Numbered from the stretch's first letter, positions 8,532-18,140 are shown. The stretch is DNA of 64,000 nt from Helicobacter ibis (GCF_027859255.1 NZ_JAQHXR010000001.1:496001-560000); one strand, 5' to 3'. Translations and numbers: made by a program. The notes: generated from the letters alone by a model not told the origin.

Positions 8532-10376
8532 ATGTCAGCAAAAACTATTAATCAAGAACTTGAAGAATTATTTAAAAATGCTAGTAAATATGTCTCATAT
8601 GAGAAAGTAGCTCAAGTATTATCAAAGATACCAACAGCTGCTCAAGCCAAGAAAGTCTCTGAACTTGCAAATAAATATAATAAAAAACTAATGTCTTCTT
8701 CAGAAATTGCAAAGTTGCTAAATCAAGCAGATGCAAAGAAAATTAAAGATGATAAAAAGAAGCTTTTAGACGAAGAGCTTGAAGAAGAATTTGATTTTTT
8801 AAAAGAAAGAGAGCTTTTAGAGTGGAGTAGAAGCGATAGCCCTGTTAGAATGTATTTGCGTGAAATGGGTCAGATTCCATTGCTGACTAGAGAAGATGAG
8901 GTGGAACTTAGTAAGAATATAGAACTTGGCGAGAATATAATTTTAGATGCAATTTGCTCTGTGCCTTACTTGATTGATTTTATTTTGGACTATAAAGAAG
9001 CATTAATTAATAGAGAAAGAAGGGTTAAGGAGCTTTTTAAAAGCTTTGATGATGATGAAGAAGGTGATGATAGCGAAGAAATAGATGAAGTAGATGAGGG
9101 CGAAGAGGTAACAGATTCTAAAAAGCCAGTTAGCAAAAAAGACCAAAAAAGAGTGGAGAATGTTTTAGCTAGTTTTAAGGCATTAGAGAAAGCAAAGAAG
9201 GATTGGCTAAAGACTTGGGAACAGGATAATAGTGAAGATAGCGAAGATATGCTATATCTTCTAACTCTAGCACATAAAAAGCAGTTTTTAAAAGATAAAT
9301 TACTAGATTTAGGTCCGACAAGTAAATTGATAAATGAGCTTGTAAAAGCTATGGAGAATACTATAAAGAGTGATGAGGGATTTGAAAAAGAGCTTAAAAG
9401 GCTTGAGTATAAACTTCCTTTGTTTAATGATATTTTACTTGCAAATCATAAAAAGATCTTAGATAATATCACAGAGATGAGCAAAGCTGATGTAATAGCA
9501 GCAGTTCCAGAAGCTACAATGGTATCTACTTATATGGAGATAAAAAAACTATTTCAAACAAAAATTGCTAGTGAAGGTAGTTTTGATTTAGAGCCAGAAA
9601 AGTTAAAACAAATACTGGAGCAGATAAAAAGAGGTAAAAATATCGCAGATAAAGCAAAAACAAAAATGGCAAAGTCTAATTTGAGACTTGTTGTAAGTAT
9701 TGCTAAACGATATACAAATAGAGGGTTACCATTTTTGGATTTGATTCAAGAGGGAAATATAGGTCTTATGAAAGCGGTAGATAAATTTGAATATAAAAAA
9801 GGATACAAGTTCTCAACCTATGCTACTTGGTGGATAAGACAGGCTATTTCTCGTGCCATAGCAGATCAAGCAAGGACTATTAGAATTCCTATCCACATGA
9901 TAGAGACAATAAATAGAATAAATAAAATAATGAGAAAACATCTACAAGAAGAGGGCAAAGAACCAGATATTGAAAAGATAGCAGAAGAAGTTGGATTGCC
10001 AGTAGATAAGGTCAAAAATGTAATAAAAATAACTAAAGAACCTATAAGCTTAGAAGCACCAATAGGAAATGGCGAAGATGGTAAATTTGGTGATTTTGTT
10101 GAAGATAAGGGATCTTTGGGACCTATGGACCATATACTAAAAGAAGATTTAAAATCTCAAATCGATGATGTGCTAGATCAGTTAAACGAAAGAGAAAAGG
10201 CAGTGATTCGTATGAGATTTGGGTTGCTTGATGATGAATCTGATAGAACGCTAGAAGAAATAGGTAAAGAGCTAAATGTAACAAGAGAGAGAGTAAGGCA
10301 AATAGAATCTAGTGCAATAAAAAAGCTAAAGCACCCAAAAGTTGGCAGAAAGCTAAAAAATTATATAGAGGATTGA
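8532..10376 (+). CDS. rpoD: Primary sigma factor RpoD (sigma-80 type)
   Basis: The housekeeping sigma factor of RNA polymerase. In order: region 1.2 ([20 protein letters not shown]), a non-conserved acidic insert ([21 protein letters not shown], about residues 175-200), region 2 ([20 protein letters not shown], then the [17 protein letters not shown] part that binds the -10), region 3, and region 4.2 ([18 protein letters not shown]) for -35 binding. I chose the second ATG because a GGAG lies seven bases before it; the ATG at 8520 would add four residues. The gene converges on and overlaps the minus-strand pseudouridine synthase by 16 bases. Confidence 0.97.
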   Translation: MSAKTINQELEELFKNASKYVSYEKVAQVLSKIPTAAQAKKVSELANKYNKKLMSSSEIAKLLNQADAKKIKDDKKKLLDEELEEEFDFLKERELLEWSRSDSPVRMYLREMGQIPLLTREDEVELSKNIELGENIILDAICSVPYLIDFILDYKEALINRERRVKELFKSFDDDEEGDDSEEIDEVDEGEEVTDSKKPVSKKDQKRVENVLASFKALEKAKKDWLKTWEQDNSEDSEDMLYLLTLAHKKQFLKDKLLDLGPTSKLINELVKAMENTIKSDEGFEKELKRLEYKLPLFNDILLANHKKILDNITEMSKADVIAAVPEATMVSTYMEIKKLFQTKIASEGSFDLEPEKLKQILEQIKRGKNIADKAKTKMAKSNLRLVVSIAKRYTNRGLPFLDLIQEGNIGLMKAVDKFEYKKGYKFSTYATWWIRQAISRAIADQARTIRIPIHMIETINRINKIMRKHLQEEGKEPDIEKIAEEVGLPVDKVKNVIKITKEPISLEAPIGNGEDGKFGDFVEDKGSLGPMDHILKEDLKSQIDDVLDQLNEREKAVIRMRFGLLDDESDRTLEEIGKELNVTRERVRQIESSAIKKLKHPKVGRKLKNYIED

Positions 10377-11113
10377 TTTAGAAATTCTCTTAATTTATTG
10401 TATTCTTGGTGTGTTAGGAATCTTACCTTTTTGCTTGGTAGATTATTTAAAGAGACAAAGCCAAATGAAACTCTTTTTAAATCCAACACTTCTAGCTTGA
10501 AGTGTGCAAAAAATCTCCTTAGCTCCCTGTTTTGTCCTTCATTTATAGTTACTTTTATTTTTGAGTATTTGTCATTTTTGATTATGTTATATGCTATAAA
10601 TGGAGCAAAGTCCATTTTATCTATCTTGTTATTTTTGTGTGCACCTGCTTGTGCATTTTCTAGGGTTAGTCCATTTTCCATAGCTTCACATACGCTAGTG
10701 TTTATTTTTCCTGATAGTTTTAGTATGTAAGTTCTCTCTAGCTTGGATTCCATTAATAATGTTGCTATTTTTGGATTATCTGTTAGTAAAAGTAAGCCTT
10801 CACTAGCATAATCAAGTCTTCCTATATATGTGAAATTCTTGAATCTTTTTGGCAAAGTATCATATATAATACTTCTTCCTCTATCATCACTTTTGCTTAC
10901 TATTTCACCTTTTGGCTTGTTATAGACTATTACTTCATAGTCGTTTTTATTTTTTATTTTTTTGCCATCTAGATATACTTTTTGGTCTGTAATATCAAGT
11001 GAGAAATTTTTGATAATCTCCTTGTTTATGGAGATTCTGCCTTCTTGTATTAGTCTATCTGCTTCTCGTCTTGAGTATTGCGTATTATGTGCTATATATT
11101 GGTTTAATCTCAT
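10361..11113 (-). CDS. rRNA pseudouridine synthase, RluB/RsuA type
   Basis: A 250-residue enzyme that converts uridine to pseudouridine in ribosomal RNA. An S4 RNA-binding domain opens the protein ([20 protein letters not shown]), followed by [14 protein letters not shown] and the catalytic motif [16 protein letters not shown] with its Asp, then [15 protein letters not shown]. These are hallmarks of the RsuA/RluB/E/F branch. The exact target (23S position 2605 or another) cannot be told from sequence. It follows the SUI1-like gene by one base on the same strand, and its 3' end overlaps that of rpoD. Confidence 0.9.
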   Translation of the reverse strand: MRLNQYIAHNTQYSRREADRLIQEGRISINKEIIKNFSLDITDQKVYLDGKKIKNKNDYEVIVYNKPKGEIVSKSDDRGRSIIYDTLPKRFKNFTYIGRLDYASEGLLLLTDNPKIATLLMESKLERTYILKLSGKINTSVCEAMENGLTLENAQAGAHKNNKIDKMDFAPFIAYNIIKNDKYSKIKVTINEGQNRELRRFFAHFKLEVLDLKRVSFGFVSLNNLPSKKVRFLTHQEYNKLREFLNQSSI

Positions 11114-11114
11114 G

Positions 11115-11468
11115 CTAGTTCTTAAATTTGAATTTGTTATTTTTTAGAATCTCTTTTATTTTATCTACATTTTTTCCTTGTAGTTCCAAGATATATCCAT
11201 CTTTTTGCTCTTTTATGCAACCTCCAGTTGCTAGTTTCTTTTTTATATCTTTTAATATCACTTCTAAAGATTCTTTGTTTTCATAAAAGATTCCACATAC
11301 TACTATGTCTTTTCCGCCATTTTTTTGTGCATTTGCCCATATTGTATATGAATGTTTACTTTTTATATATTCTTCTTGTTTGTTGCATATACACTTAATT
11401 TCGCCGCATTTTTTACATGATATTTCATCAGAAAATTTTGCACCAATTTGTATCTTTAATCTATCCAA
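11115..11468 (-). CDS. SUI1/YciH-family translation-factor-like protein
   Basis: A 117-residue protein whose C-terminal two thirds fit the SUI1 (eIF1-like) fold: DIVVCGIFYENKESLEVILK, KKLATGGCIKEQKDGYI and ELQGKNVDKIKEIL. The N-terminus carries four cysteines in CKKCGEIKCIC, which could bind zinc. Bacterial YciH is thought to influence start-codon fidelity, but its role is poorly known. The start overlaps the 3' end of dnaE by 13 bases, and a pseudouridine synthase gene follows, so a translation-related unit hangs on the dnaE operon. Confidence 0.82.
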   Translation of the reverse strand: MDRLKIQIGAKFSDEISCKKCGEIKCICNKQEEYIKSKHSYTIWANAQKNGGKDIVVCGIFYENKESLEVILKDIKKKLATGGCIKEQKDGYILELQGKNVDKIKEILKNNKFKFKN

Positions 11469-14400
11469 GTTAGTTCCTTGAATTTTGTCTTTATGTCGCT
11501 ATGCACAAATAGCTTACTTATCATTTCTAGTTCTTGTGTTTTTGTGTGAAACAAGATTCTAAGCTCCCTTTTTCCAGCATTTAACAATGCTTCTTCTTTG
11601 AGTCTTGTAAGCAAACTTTTGTCTATAGAGTTATTCAATAATACTTTTAAAGGCGTATTAATGTCTGGCTTACTTATTGTGAAGCTTACTTTTTCTTTTT
11701 TGGCTTCTTCTAGGCTTAGAATCTTATCTGCTCTTAGTTTCTTGCTTTCTGTTTGTTCTTGCACTAGACATTTTACTGCTATTGGGATATCTTTATCTAG
11801 CGTTTCTAGGTGTTGGAGTGTTTTTTCAAAGATTGTTAGTTCTATGCTACCATAGAAGTCTTGTAGCTTTAAGATGCCATATTTTTTGCCATTTTTTGAA
11901 AACTTAGTAATTATGTCTTCAATTTTTCCAACTAACAATATCGAGCTATTTTCTGTAATATTTTGAATCTGATTTGTAAAGGTGCAATTTATACTATCTA
12001 TTGCTTCTTTATAGTCTTCTAGTGGGTGCCCTGAAGCATAAAAGCCCATGCTTTCCTTTTCGTATTCTAATAATTCTTTTTTGCTATATTCCTCATATGG
12101 TGTAAGCGAGATTTCAACTTGTGCAATATCATCTGCTTCATCGGCAAAGAGAGAGTTTGCAAACATATTTTTAGAATCTTGAGCTTTTTTTGCTGCTTCT
12201 GTTATGTTCTCTATTTGCTCTAATAATGTTCTTCTAGTGTAGAAAAAGCAATCCATAGCACCACTTTTAATAAATGCTTCTAGTGATTTTTTATTTACTT
12301 TTTGAGAATCTATTCTTCCTAGAAAATCTTTGAAATCTTTAAAGTCTGAATTTTTTCTTTCATTTAGTATTAGATTTATCGCAATTTCACCTGCACCCTT
12401 TATAGCACCAAGCCCAAATATTATGCAAGATTCTCCATTATCCTCTACAACACTAAAGGCTAAATCTGATTTTTGTAAGCTTGGTGGTAAGACTTTAATG
12501 CCCATTTTTTTGGCATCTTCTATATATTCAACTACTTTATCTGTGTCATTTTGTTCTGAAGTAAGAAGTGCCGCCATGAATTCTTTTGGATAATAAGTTT
12601 TTAGGTATGCAGTTTGAAATGTAATCATCGCATATGCAGCAGAGTGAGATTTGTTAAATCCATATCCAGCAAATTTAACTATTAACTCCCATAACTCTTC
12701 TGCTTTTTGCCTATTGTATCCTTGCTTTTCTGCACCATTGGCAAATTTTAGTTTATTATCCTCCATTATTTGGGCGTCTTTTTTACCCATTGCACGTCTA
12801 ATTAAATCTGCCTCACCTAAACTAAAGCCACCAATTTTCTGCACTATTTGCATTACTTGCTCTTGATAGACTATTGTTCCATAGGTTGGTTTTAATATAG
12901 GCTCTAGTTCATCAAACATATACACTATTTTTGATCTTCCATGTTTTCTGTCTATAAAGTCATCTACCATTCCAGATTCAATAGGTCCGGGTCTTCCAAG
13001 TGCGATAATAGCTATTATATCTTCAAAGGTGCTTGGCTTTAGTCTTTTGTTAATTCCTTGAAACATACTAGATTCAATTTGAAATACACCTAGAGTATTT
13101 CCTTCTTGTAAGGTTTCATATACTTTTTTGTCATCTACATCTACTTTTAGGAAGTCTATTTCCAAATTGTGTCTATTTTTTATTAGCTTTAGTGCTTCAT
13201 TAATTAGTGTTAGAGTTTTTAATCCCAAAAAGTCAAACTTAATTAAATCCACATCTTCTAAGTATTTCATGGAATATTGTGTAGCAATTATTCCATCTCT
13301 AGTAGAGCAATATAGGGGTGCTTTATGCCATAGCTCCTTTTCTGAATCTATAACAACAGCTGCGGCATGTGTTCCAGTATTTCTTTTTGTATTTTCTAAA
13401 ATTACAGCAAAATCCCATATCTTTTTTGCTAGGGCATTGCTTTTTATTAGCTCGGCTATTTTTGGTTCTTTTTCATAGGCTTTTTCTAGCGTTATATCCA
13501 ATTCTTTTGGGATTAATTTAGCAAATGAATCTGCCTCACCATAAGGCATACCAAATACCCTTGCTACATCTCTTATAACTGCTTTAGCCTTCATCATACC
13601 AAAGGTAATTACTTGTGCTACATTATGTCGTCCATATTTTTCTGTAACATAATCAATTATCTCGCTCCTTCGACTTTGACAAAAGTCCATATCAATATCT
13701 GGCATACTTACTCTTTCAGGATTTAAGAATCTCTCAAAAAGCAAGTCATATTTTAGTGGGTCTATATTTGTAATCTCCAAACAAAATGCAACCAAACTCC
13801 CAGCAGCACTTCCTCTACCGGGGCCAACAGGAATCCCTCTTTCTTTAGCAGCTCTTACAAAGTCCCATACAATAAGCATATATCCCGGGAATTTCATTTT
13901 GTTTATAATGTCAATTTCTAGCTCTAGCCTATCTATGTAGAGTTGGTGTTTTTCTTGTGGTATGTTTTTAAGTCTATTTTGTAAGCCTTCTTTGCATTTG
14001 TATGCAAAATATTCTGAATCCTGCGTGAAATCCAGCCCCTCATTTTTCGCATATTCTTTTGTGAATTTAAATGTAGGTGGGGTTGGATTGCCTAATTTTA
14101 ATTCTAAGTTACATTTATTAGCAATTTCTTGTGTGTTAGAGATTGCATCAGGCAAGTCCATGTATAAATGTTGCATCTCAACTGGGCTTTTTATGTAGAA
14201 TTCTTGCACTGTGTGTCTAAGTCTCTTTGGGTCGTCAAAGTCTTTGCCAAAACCTATGCAAAATGCCAACTCTTGTGCTGTTGCATCACTTTTTTGTGTG
14301 TAGTGAGTGTCATTTGTTGCAATGATTTTTATGTCGGTTTCTAGTGATAATTTTATTATTTGGTTATCTATTAGCTGTTGTTCTTGTATGCCATGTCGCA

Positions 14401-14965
14401 TTAATTCTAAGTAAAAATCATCTCCAAAAATTTCTTTATATTCTAATGCCACTTCTTTTGCCTTTTCATATCCACCTCTGCCTTTGTTATCGTCTTTTGC
14501 AGTGTTTAGATGCCATTGCACTTCGCCATTTAGACATGCTGAAGAGCATATTAGTCCATTACTATATTCTTTTAGCATTTTTTTTGTGATTCTTGGCTTC
14601 ATGAAAAATCCATAAAGAGAAGCTTGAGAATTTAAATACATTAAGTTTTGATAGCCTTCTAGATTCTTTGCATAAAGACATAAATGGAATCTTTGATTGC
14701 TTTTTTCGCTTATATCTTCTGAATTATGCAAATATGCTTCAATGCCTAAAATCGGCTTTATTCCTTCGCTTTTCATAGTTTTATAGAATTCTATTGCACC
14801 AAACATATTACCATGGTCTGTAATAGCAACACTATCCATTCCTAGCTCTTTTATTTTTTTGGCTAGTGTTTTTATTTTGTTTAAGCCATCAAGCAATGAA
14901 TATTCCGTGTGCAAATGCAAGTGTGTAAATTTTACATTTTCTGTATTTTGTGGAGTTATGCTCAT
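11456..14965 (-). CDS. dnaE: DNA polymerase III alpha subunit
   Basis: The replicative DNA polymerase catalytic subunit, 1169 residues. An N-terminal PHP domain (HLHTEYSLLDG, ITDHGNMFG) is followed by the C-family polymerase core with GPGRGSAAGSLVAF and the catalytic aspartates in PDIDMDFCQSRR, then the fingers (KKDAQIMEDNK, GYGFNKSHSAAYA). A helix-hairpin-helix region and an OB-fold follow (ILLVGKIEDIITKFSKNGKK). It lies on the minus strand between mogA (ten bases upstream) and the SUI1-like gene. All conserved blocks appear in order and in frame. Confidence 0.97.
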   Translation of the reverse strand: MSITPQNTENVKFTHLHLHTEYSLLDGLNKIKTLAKKIKELGMDSVAITDHGNMFGAIEFYKTMKSEGIKPILGIEAYLHNSEDISEKSNQRFHLCLYAKNLEGYQNLMYLNSQASLYGFFMKPRITKKMLKEYSNGLICSSACLNGEVQWHLNTAKDDNKGRGGYEKAKEVALEYKEIFGDDFYLELMRHGIQEQQLIDNQIIKLSLETDIKIIATNDTHYTQKSDATAQELAFCIGFGKDFDDPKRLRHTVQEFYIKSPVEMQHLYMDLPDAISNTQEIANKCNLELKLGNPTPPTFKFTKEYAKNEGLDFTQDSEYFAYKCKEGLQNRLKNIPQEKHQLYIDRLELEIDIINKMKFPGYMLIVWDFVRAAKERGIPVGPGRGSAAGSLVAFCLEITNIDPLKYDLLFERFLNPERVSMPDIDMDFCQSRRSEIIDYVTEKYGRHNVAQVITFGMMKAKAVIRDVARVFGMPYGEADSFAKLIPKELDITLEKAYEKEPKIAELIKSNALAKKIWDFAVILENTKRNTGTHAAAVVIDSEKELWHKAPLYCSTRDGIIATQYSMKYLEDVDLIKFDFLGLKTLTLINEALKLIKNRHNLEIDFLKVDVDDKKVYETLQEGNTLGVFQIESSMFQGINKRLKPSTFEDIIAIIALGRPGPIESGMVDDFIDRKHGRSKIVYMFDELEPILKPTYGTIVYQEQVMQIVQKIGGFSLGEADLIRRAMGKKDAQIMEDNKLKFANGAEKQGYNRQKAEELWELIVKFAGYGFNKSHSAAYAMITFQTAYLKTYYPKEFMAALLTSEQNDTDKVVEYIEDAKKMGIKVLPPSLQKSDLAFSVVEDNGESCIIFGLGAIKGAGEIAINLILNERKNSDFKDFKDFLGRIDSQKVNKKSLEAFIKSGAMDCFFYTRRTLLEQIENITEAAKKAQDSKNMFANSLFADEADDIAQVEISLTPYEEYSKKELLEYEKESMGFYASGHPLEDYKEAIDSINCTFTNQIQNITENSSILLVGKIEDIITKFSKNGKKYGILKLQDFYGSIELTIFEKTLQHLETLDKDIPIAVKCLVQEQTESKKLRADKILSLEEAKKEKVSFTISKPDINTPLKVLLNNSIDKSLLTRLKEEALLNAGKRELRILFHTKTQELEMISKLFVHSDIKTKFKELTWID

Positions 14966-14974
14966 TTTAATCTC

Positions 14975-15505
14975 CTAGCTTTTTGGTCTAAAGGCTTTTA
15001 TTATTTCTTCATTTGTTTCTAAATATGCAGCATGAATTAAGTCTAAACAATAAGGTATAGCAGGGAATACAGAATCTAGGCATTCTCTTATTGATTTTGG
15101 CTTACCGGGTAGATTTACTATTAGAGTGTTATTTCTTATACCTGCAGTTTGTCGTGAAAGAATTGCTGTTGGGACATATTTTAAACTAGTTTGTCGCATT
15201 AGTTCTCCAAAGCCCGGTAGCATTTTTTGACATACTGCTTCTGTTGCTTCTGGCGTTACATCTCTTAAGGTTGGACCTGTTCCACCTGTCGTTACTATCA
15301 AGTCGCATTTTTCTATATCTGCCATTTGGATTAGGTTTTCTTTTATTGATTCTAAATCATCTGGTATTACTCTATATACTTTCTCCCATGAGCTTTTTAG
15401 ATATTCTTCTAGTGTGCTAATTATTGCTTTACCTGATATGTCTTCATATATTCCTTTACTTGCTCTATCTGATAGAGTTAGGATTCCTATTATTGCTTGT
15501 TTCAT
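14975..15505 (-). CDS. mogA: Molybdopterin adenylyltransferase
   Basis: MogA adenylates molybdopterin before molybdate insertion. The 176-residue protein shows the MoCF/MogA signature: IGILTLSDRASKGIYEDISG at the start, LIVTTGGTGPTLRDVTPEAT at about residues 70-90 and LPGKPKSIRECL. It overlaps the mobB stop by four bases on the minus strand, in a mobB-type/moaE/moaD run. The cofactor made here would serve the molybdenum S/N-oxide reductase at 39.3-41.7 kb, and possibly other molybdoenzymes outside the window. Confidence 0.93.
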   Translation of the reverse strand: MKQAIIGILTLSDRASKGIYEDISGKAIISTLEEYLKSSWEKVYRVIPDDLESIKENLIQMADIEKCDLIVTTGGTGPTLRDVTPEATEAVCQKMLPGFGELMRQTSLKYVPTAILSRQTAGIRNNTLIVNLPGKPKSIRECLDSVFPAIPYCLDLIHAAYLETNEEIIKAFRPKS

Positions 15506-15984
15506 TGATAATCCTTTATATTTTCATCTATCCATTTTAGTATTTCTTGTGGATTGTTTAAATTTAATATTTCTATATCGTGTGGTATTTCGTTTTTGTC
15601 TATTGTTTCATCTATTGCTATTGCTTGAATGTAGTCAAAAAATCTTGAATCTAGCATATCTCTTGCTATGCAGATTCGTTGGAATGGTAATTCTTTTAAT
15701 CCTTCTATAAAAACATAATCACATGGTTTAAAGTTGTTTATTATTGATTCTATTTTTAAAGATTCATGGAATCTTAGATATGTCTGTGTTGCACCAAGTA
15801 TGGCTACATTTGCTCCAGCTTTGTAGAATCTAGCAGAATCTTTTCCTTCTTTATCAAGCTTTGCTTTATCTTTTGGGTCATGTTTTATTATTGATACTTT
15901 TTTATCTTTCAATAATAGTGTTAATTTTTCTATTAGCGTTGTTTTTCCACTATTGGAATTTCCAGTGAATGCCACTATTTTCAA
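15502..15984 (-). CDS. mobB: Molybdopterin-guanine dinucleotide biosynthesis adaptor MobB
   Basis: A P-loop GTPase-like protein of 160 residues that assists MobA in making the guanine-dinucleotide form of the cofactor. Walker A is at the very N-terminus (AFTGNSNSGKTTLIEKL). Further blocks are VSIIKHDPK and YVFIEGLKELPFQRI. The MGD form is what DMSO-reductase-family enzymes need, consistent with the reductase at 39.3 kb. It is cotranscribed with moaE (two-base gap) and mogA (four-base overlap). MobA itself is not in this window. Confidence 0.88.
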   Translation of the reverse strand: MKIVAFTGNSNSGKTTLIEKLTLLLKDKKVSIIKHDPKDKAKLDKEGKDSARFYKAGANVAILGATQTYLRFHESLKIESIINNFKPCDYVFIEGLKELPFQRICIARDMLDSRFFDYIQAIAIDETIDKNEIPHDIEILNLNNPQEILKWIDENIKDYQ

Positions 15985-15986
15985 GT

Positions 15987-16439
15987 CTATCCTTTATTTG
16001 ATAGTAGTCCGCTATTTTTCAGTTTATGGCTTCTATCTTTAGCATAGATTCTATTATTGTTTTGCAAGTCATATTTCCAAATTGGTGCATTATGCTTAAA
16101 GTCCTCCACAAACACATCAAAAATCTCTAAACTTGCTTTTCTTTGAGAGCTAAAAACACCTGACATATATGAGCTTTTATGATTTAGGACATTTCCTTGT
16201 GAATGTGCCATTTTTAAAAATACACCATTTTTCAGTGCTTTTTCTTGCCAAGAGTTAAACCAATCTTGCAAGATTGGCTCATAAATATCAAAACTTAAAC
16301 CATCAAACCCATTCTCTTCTCTTACAATTCCGGTAAAAATGCAGTTTGCACCTAAATTATTTTTACAACCAAAGTTATACCACCTTTTATATATCTCTTC
16401 TGTTGGTAATGCACCTTCATATATTTCTACAAGATTCAT
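15987..16439 (-). CDS. moaE: Molybdopterin synthase catalytic subunit
   Basis: The large subunit of molybdopterin synthase, which transfers sulfur from the MoaD thiocarboxylate to precursor Z. The 150-residue protein contains CIFTGIVREENGFDGLSFDIY (family: GxVRxxxxGxxVxxLxYE), MAHSQGNV (usual HRxGxL), SSQRKASLEIFDVFVEDFKH and PIWKYDL (usual PIWKKE). Several strictly conserved positions are altered, for example MAHSQG instead of the family HRxG, and the K of KKE. Still, the order of blocks and the adjacent moaD make the assignment firm. It starts three bases after moaD. Confidence 0.88.
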   Translation of the reverse strand: MNLVEIYEGALPTEEIYKRWYNFGCKNNLGANCIFTGIVREENGFDGLSFDIYEPILQDWFNSWQEKALKNGVFLKMAHSQGNVLNHKSSYMSGVFSSQRKASLEIFDVFVEDFKHNAPIWKYDLQNNNRIYAKDRSHKLKNSGLLSNKG

Positions 16440-16442
16440 TGT

Positions 16443-16673
16443 TTATCCACCACATACTGGAGGCAAGAGAGTAACCTTATCTCCATTGCTTAATGAGATA
16501 TCTAATGAATCTACCATTTTGTTATTTACTGCAACTGCACAATCATCTAACCATTGTTTTATGTTTTCAAACCTTGAATCATTGTTTAATATATCTTTTA
16601 ACTCTGTTAGATTCTTTATATTAAGGCTTATTGTTTCATTTCCTATTGGTCCTAAAAATTCAACTTGTATCAT
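16443..16673 (-). CDS. moaD: Molybdopterin synthase sulfur carrier subunit
   Basis: A 76-residue ubiquitin-fold sulfur carrier. It ends in VTLLPPVCGG; the terminal Gly-Gly is what MoeB adenylates and converts to thiocarboxylate. The preceding strand (VNNKMVDSLDISLSNGDK) fits the family. It is first of the moaD-moaE-mobB-mogA run on the minus strand, apart from the small exported protein gene upstream. Confidence 0.92.
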   Translation of the reverse strand: MIQVEFLGPIGNETISLNIKNLTELKDILNNDSRFENIKQWLDDCAVAVNNKMVDSLDISLSNGDKVTLLPPVCGG

Positions 16674-16684
16674 ATTTATCTTCC

Positions 16685-16993
16685 TTACATTAATTGGATT
16701 CTTTCCTCTTGCATCTCATATGGTATTTTTTTTGGTTTTGTGGCTGGTTTTGGTTTTTTTGTTTGTTGTTTGTAGCTTGGTAGAGCTTGTTTTGTTGTTT
16801 TTATAATTCTCCCAGTCTTGCCATCTATGAAAAATGCAGTGCCTTTTGGATATTTTGATAACTCTGTTTTGAAACTTTTATCTTCAGGTGTTAGCGGTGA
16901 TACTTTCATATCTGGTGTTTTAGGTGTTGTTTGAATAAAGTTATCAGCAAATAGTAATGCGCTAAAAACACTAAATATCATTAGAAATTTCAT
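16685..16993 (-). CDS. Small exported protein of unknown function
   Basis: A 102-residue protein with a clear N-terminal signal peptide (MKFLMIFSVFSALLFA, likely cut after ALLFA). The mature part has a short globular stretch (GTAFFIDGKTGRIIKTT) and a basic Lys/Pro tail (TKKPKPATKPKKIP). I do not recognise a family. It starts the minus-strand run that continues into moaD 12 bases later, so it may be periplasmic and cotranscribed with the molybdopterin genes, but nothing shows a shared function. Confidence 0.65.
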   Translation of the reverse strand: MKFLMIFSVFSALLFADNFIQTTPKTPDMKVSPLTPEDKSFKTELSKYPKGTAFFIDGKTGRIIKTTKQALPSYKQQTKKPKPATKPKKIPYEMQEERIQLM

Positions 16994-17025
16994 TTTTAAT
17001 CCTTGCGTTGTGATAGTAAAATATT

Positions 17026-17031
17026 TATAAT
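17026..17031 (+). promoter_or_regulatory. Predicted -10 element for ridA
   Basis: TATAAT lies 32 bases before the ridA ATG at 17063, in the divergent gap with the minus-strand exported-protein gene. An AAGGA ribosome-binding site lies between. Confidence 0.5.
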
Positions 17032-17062
17032 GTTACTACAACTATACTTCAAGGAAAATAAT

Positions 17063-17437
17063 ATGTTAAAAGTAGTAACTACAAATAGGGCTCCACATGC
17101 AATAGGTCCGTATTCTCAGGCTATAATACATGGGAACATGATATATACATCAGGGCAAATAGGTTTGAATAATAATGGAGTTATGCAAGAGGGTATTAAA
17201 TCCCAAACAAGACAGGTTTTGGATAATTTAGAAGAGATTCTAAAAGAGGCAAATAGTAGCTTTGATTTAGTGATTAAAACAACAATTTTTCTAGCTGATA
17301 TGAGCGACTTTGATGTGGTAAATGGAATCTATGGTGAATATTTCAAAAATCACAAACCAGCTAGAAGCACTATTGCAGTAAAAACTTTGCCAAAAGGAGC
17401 TTTAGTTGAAATAGAGTGTATTGCGGTAGTTAATTAA
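17063..17437 (+). CDS. ridA: RidA/YjgF enamine/imine deaminase
   Basis: RidA hydrolyses reactive enamine/imine intermediates such as 2-aminoacrylate. The 124-residue protein shows APHAIGPYSQAI at the N-terminus, the MIYTSGQIGL strand, and the active-site arginine region NHKPARSTIAVKTLPKGALV with EIECIAV at the C-terminus (glutamate close to the catalytic arginine). I chose the ATG at 17063, behind AAGGA, over an upstream in-frame start at 17003, because the family begins right at this methionine. It is a single gene, followed by its own short gap and the rplU promoter. Confidence 0.93.
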   Translation: MLKVVTTNRAPHAIGPYSQAIIHGNMIYTSGQIGLNNNGVMQEGIKSQTRQVLDNLEEILKEANSSFDLVIKTTIFLADMSDFDVVNGIYGEYFKNHKPARSTIAVKTLPKGALVEIECIAVVN

Positions 17438-17460
17438 AGTTTTTATAAACAAGATTTTTG

Positions 17461-17466
17461 TATAAT
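17461..17466 (+). promoter_or_regulatory. Predicted -10 element for rplU-rpmA-obg
   Basis: TATAAT preceded by TTTTTG, typical of Helicobacter housekeeping promoters, 58 bases before the rplU ATG. It would drive rplU-rpmA and, past the hairpin at 18114-18140, obg and downstream genes. Confidence 0.55.
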
Positions 17467-17523
17467 CTCGTGTTTTTTATTTATAAAAACGAAGCTTCAA
17501 AAATCAATATTAAGGAATTGTAT

Positions 17524-17835
17524 ATGTATGCAATTATTCAGAATGGAGGCAAACAATACAAGGTTAGCGAAGGTGATATTTTATTGCTTGATTTGCTAGA
17601 TCTTGAGCCAAAGTCAAAAGTTGAAGTGAAAGAAGTTTTAGCTCTTAGCAACAATGATGATTTAAAGCTTGGTAGCCCTTATGTTAGCGGTGCTAAAGTA
17701 GAGCTTGAAGTTATAAATCACGGCAGGGGTAAAAAAGTAATCACTTTTAAAAAGAGAAGAAGAAAAGATAGTAAAACCAAAAGAGGTTTTAGAAGAGATT
17801 TTACACGCGTTCGTGTTGTAAAAATCGCAGGATAA
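17524..17835 (+). CDS. rplU: 50S ribosomal protein L21
   Basis: A structural protein of the large ribosomal subunit, 103 residues. It is recognised by [18 protein letters not shown] at the start, [14 protein letters not shown] in the middle and the basic [16 protein letters not shown] segment near the end. The ATG at 17524 follows an AAGGA site; an upstream in-frame start would add an AT-rich leader not seen in L21. The order rplU-rpmA-obg is the classical bacterial one. Confidence 0.97.
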   Translation: MYAIIQNGGKQYKVSEGDILLLDLLDLEPKSKVEVKEVLALSNNDDLKLGSPYVSGAKVELEVINHGRGKKVITFKKRRRKDSKTKRGFRRDFTRVRVVKIAG

Positions 17836-17852
17836 TGATTTAAGGAGCATTT

Positions 17853-18107
17853 ATGGCACACAAGAAAGGTCAAGGAAGTACTCAAAATAATAGGGATTCA
17901 GCTGGTCGTCGTTTAGGTGTAAAAAAATATGGTGGAGAGTTCGTTAGAGCAGGTAACATCATAGTTCGCCAAAGAGGAACTAAGGTTCATCCGGGTAACA
18001 ATGTTGGAATCGGTAAAGATCATACTATTTTTGCTTTGATTGATGGCATTGTTAAATTTGAAAGAAAAGATAGAAATAGAAAAAAAGTTTCTATTTATTC
18101 TGCTTAA
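17853..18107 (+). CDS. rpmA: 50S ribosomal protein L27
   Basis: L27 reaches into the peptidyl-transferase centre. The 84-residue protein starts directly [20 protein letters not shown] with no cleavable Firmicutes-type N-terminal extension, followed by [20 protein letters not shown] and [17 protein letters not shown]. It lies 17 bases after rplU with a strong AAGGAG site, and is followed by a terminator-like hairpin before obg. Confidence 0.97.
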   Translation: MAHKKGQGSTQNNRDSAGRRLGVKKYGGEFVRAGNIIVRQRGTKVHPGNNVGIGKDHTIFALIDGIVKFERKDRNRKKVSIYSA

Positions 18108-18113
18108 TACTTC

Positions 18114-18140
18114 AAGCTACCTTGTTGGTAGCTTTCTTTA
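18114..18140 (+). terminator. Rho-independent terminator or attenuator after rpmA
   Basis: An 8-bp perfect stem, AAGCTACC paired with GGTAGCTT around a five-base loop (TTGTT), followed by TCTTT. It sits in the 51-base gap between rpmA and obg. The weak T-tract suggests partial termination, lowering obg transcripts relative to the ribosomal proteins. Confidence 0.65.

Noticed and set aside
13128-13478. 116-codon plus-strand frame antisense to dnaE, and similar frames opposite atpA, atpC, cpoB and rluB
   Set aside because: They mirror the codon pattern of strongly supported genes and have no motif or start signal of their own.
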